NCBI RefSeq assembly: GCF_014652695.1
Contig: NZ_BMZH01000010.1
Location: 1 to 64,000, forward strand
Origin: Algimonas arctica
Lineage (GTDB): Bacteria > Pseudomonadota > Alphaproteobacteria > Caulobacterales > Maricaulaceae
DNA: 64,000 nucleotides
Reading direction: 5' to 3'
Part shown: positions 63,029-64,000 of the stretch, one piece after another
Position numbering within the stretch: position 1 is the first letter of the stretch
Layout of the letters: the number at the start of each line of letters is the position of its first letter
Made by a program: the position numbers and the translations under genes
The notes under the pieces: generated by a model
The model's input: the letters and a program-made list of their open reading frames with translations, nothing else
Told to the model about the DNA's origin: nothing
The model's database searches: none

Positions 63029-63853
63029 ATGACATCTTCCCCCATCGCCGATCGACTCGCATTTTTCGACATATTGTCTACGGCGGCGCGTGCCATCACC
63101 CTGCCGTTGTTTCGCTCCGGCGTGGCGGCAGAGAATAAAGCGCCCAGCGAAGGCAAGCCGGGCTACGACCCGGTGACGGAGGCCGATATTGAGGCCGAGC
63201 GTGAATTGCGCCGCCTCATCCGCGACCGCTTCCCGAATGATTCCATCGAAGGCGAAGAGCTGCCGGGTCATCGCGGCACCAATGAATTTTCATGGACGCT
63301 GGACCCGATTGACGGAACACGCGGTTTTGTCGCCGGTGTTCCCGTCTGGAGCACACTGATCGCCCTGTCACAACACGGCGAGCCCGTGCTTGGCCTCATC
63401 GATCTACCCGCATTGAACATCCGGGCTTTCGGCGATATTTCCGGGGAACCGACCGCAACATTGATCCATGATGACGGTACGCAGACCCGCTTGACCGTGC
63501 GCACCATTGACGCGTTATCCTATGCGCGCCTTGGCTGCACCCAACCGTTCGGCATGTTCGGACCCGGCGAGCTGGCGGCTTATAAAATCATCCAAAGCGG
63601 CGTCGCCTTTTCGCGGCTCGGCTTGGATGCGTTCGGCTATGTAATGCTCGCCCAAGGCCGAATGGACCTCATAATCGAGGGCGGTCTGAAACCGTGCGAT
63701 GTGCGCGCCCTGATGCCTGTTATCATCGGCGCGGGCGGGGTCATCACGGATTGGCATGGCGGAAATCCGAAAGACGGGCCACGATTGGTCGCTTGTGGGT
63801 CTCCGGCGTTGATGCCCGAACTTTACACCTATCTCGGCCGGGCGATGCTTTAG
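63029..63853 (+). CDS. hisN: Inositol-monophosphatase-family phosphatase, HisN type
   Basis: This 274-residue Mg-dependent phosphatase has EGEELPGH, the central metal motif WTLDPIDGTRGFVAGVPVWS, LIALSQHGEPVLGLIDLPAL, and a second site reading IIEGGLKPCDVRALMPVI. GT-R-F-x-x-G-x-P-x-W with VLGxIDxP is characteristic of the histidinol-phosphatase (HisN) branch; SuhB or CysQ activities are less likely. It would act in histidine synthesis, but no other his gene is present here. Confidence 0.82.
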   Translation: MTSSPIADRLAFFDILSTAARAITLPLFRSGVAAENKAPSEGKPGYDPVTEADIEAERELRRLIRDRFPNDSIEGEELPGHRGTNEFSWTLDPIDGTRGFVAGVPVWSTLIALSQHGEPVLGLIDLPALNIRAFGDISGEPTATLIHDDGTQTRLTVRTIDALSYARLGCTQPFGMFGPGELAAYKIIQSGVAFSRLGLDAFGYVMLAQGRMDLIIEGGLKPCDVRALMPVIIGAGGVITDWHGGNPKDGPRLVACGSPALMPELYTYLGRAML

Positions 63854-63991
63854 CTCATCGGAGAGGCATCATCAGAACGCGCCGAAACCTTAAACCTCAT
63901 CCACTTTATGCGGCGAAGCCTTGCGAGACGGCGGTCCCGGTCCCTATCTTTCCAACACATTACGGTGCCTATCCGTACAAAGGAGATATTT

Positions 63992-64000
63992 GTGAAACAC
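63992..64000 (+). CDS. Start of a gene running past the window end
   Basis: A GTG at 63992 lies seven bases after AAGGAG, a near-perfect ribosome site. Only the first three codons (M-K-H) are visible, so nothing can be said about the product. Confidence 0.5.

Noticed and set aside
63029-63853. CysQ (PAP phosphatase) reading of the IMPase-family gene
   Set aside because: The DPIDGTRGF...VPVW and VLGLIDLP blocks fit the HisN branch better, so it was not used as support for the sulfate pathway.
1-64000. CRISPR array or defence island
   Set aside because: No regularly spaced direct repeats and no cas, restriction or toxin-antitoxin pair could be supported; the only methyltransferase is a truncated ParB fusion.

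Overview
The window looks like chromosomal DNA of a marine-type alphaproteobacterium of moderate GC, most plausibly near Hyphomonadaceae/Maricaulales. The pointers are a CpdR-type single-domain receiver, DUF2794, DUF1223 and DUF4197 proteins, a fused cysNC, a HerA-like ATPase, a psp cluster without pspF, and alphaproteobacterial sdhC-sdhD-sdhA order. No rRNA gene, complete tRNA or CRISPR array was seen, so the placement is inference from gene families.

Positions 1-16,800 are an accessory, insertion-sequence-rich zone. At the left edge an IS end has cut off a ParB-methyltransferase gene. Related termini recur at 1833 and 5513, and a diverged one lies at 16309. A psp stress cluster (two tiny genes, then pspA, pspB, pspC) and an ADP-ribosylglycohydrolase gene sit among IS6-family debris. 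The 3' half of a tRNA-Thr(UGU) gene at 7863-7911, next to a serine-recombinase C-terminal remnant, looks like an integration scar. Two decayed IS6-family elements (10338-11007 and 12350-13282) each carry an extra inverted copy of their own right end. Between them lie a lipoprotein gene and a small unknown ORF. A mercury-resistance locus (merR facing merT-merP-merF-merA) follows, with another IS6 fragment on its far side.

Positions 16,800-64,000 read as core chromosome. First come surface-sugar genes (DegT aminotransferase, nucleotide-sugar epimerase, glmS, rfbD, rfbC). Then follow envelope and housekeeping genes: DUF2794, DUF1223, an AI-2E permease, the HerA-like ATPase, gluQRS, lptD and fpr. 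Next are the methylmalonyl-CoA mutase pair and a divergent locus of a wHTH-nucleotidyltransferase-like protein facing a sulfate-activation operon (cysD with an extra N-terminal domain, cysNC, DHH phosphoesterase). After that come zapE with a coupled membrane micro-ORF, a mechanosensitive-channel-like protein, arsC, an acyltransferase, two paralogous membrane histidine kinases and sdhB. creD, small envelope genes, an enoyl-CoA hydratase, an AhpD-like protein, a hybrid kinase and rarA come next. The succinate dehydrogenase genes sdhC, sdhD and sdhA lie about 10 kb from sdhB. cpdR, an N-formylglutamate amidohydrolase, an XRE regulator and a HisN-type phosphatase close the window.

The items I find most worth checking are the cysD N-terminal fusion and its operon, the divergent unrecognised nucleotidyltransferase-like gene, the right-end duplications on both IS6 elements, the hairpin sharing a 14-base core after sdhA and cpdR, the paired inverted palindromes after rarA, and the small coupled membrane ORFs at psp and zapE.
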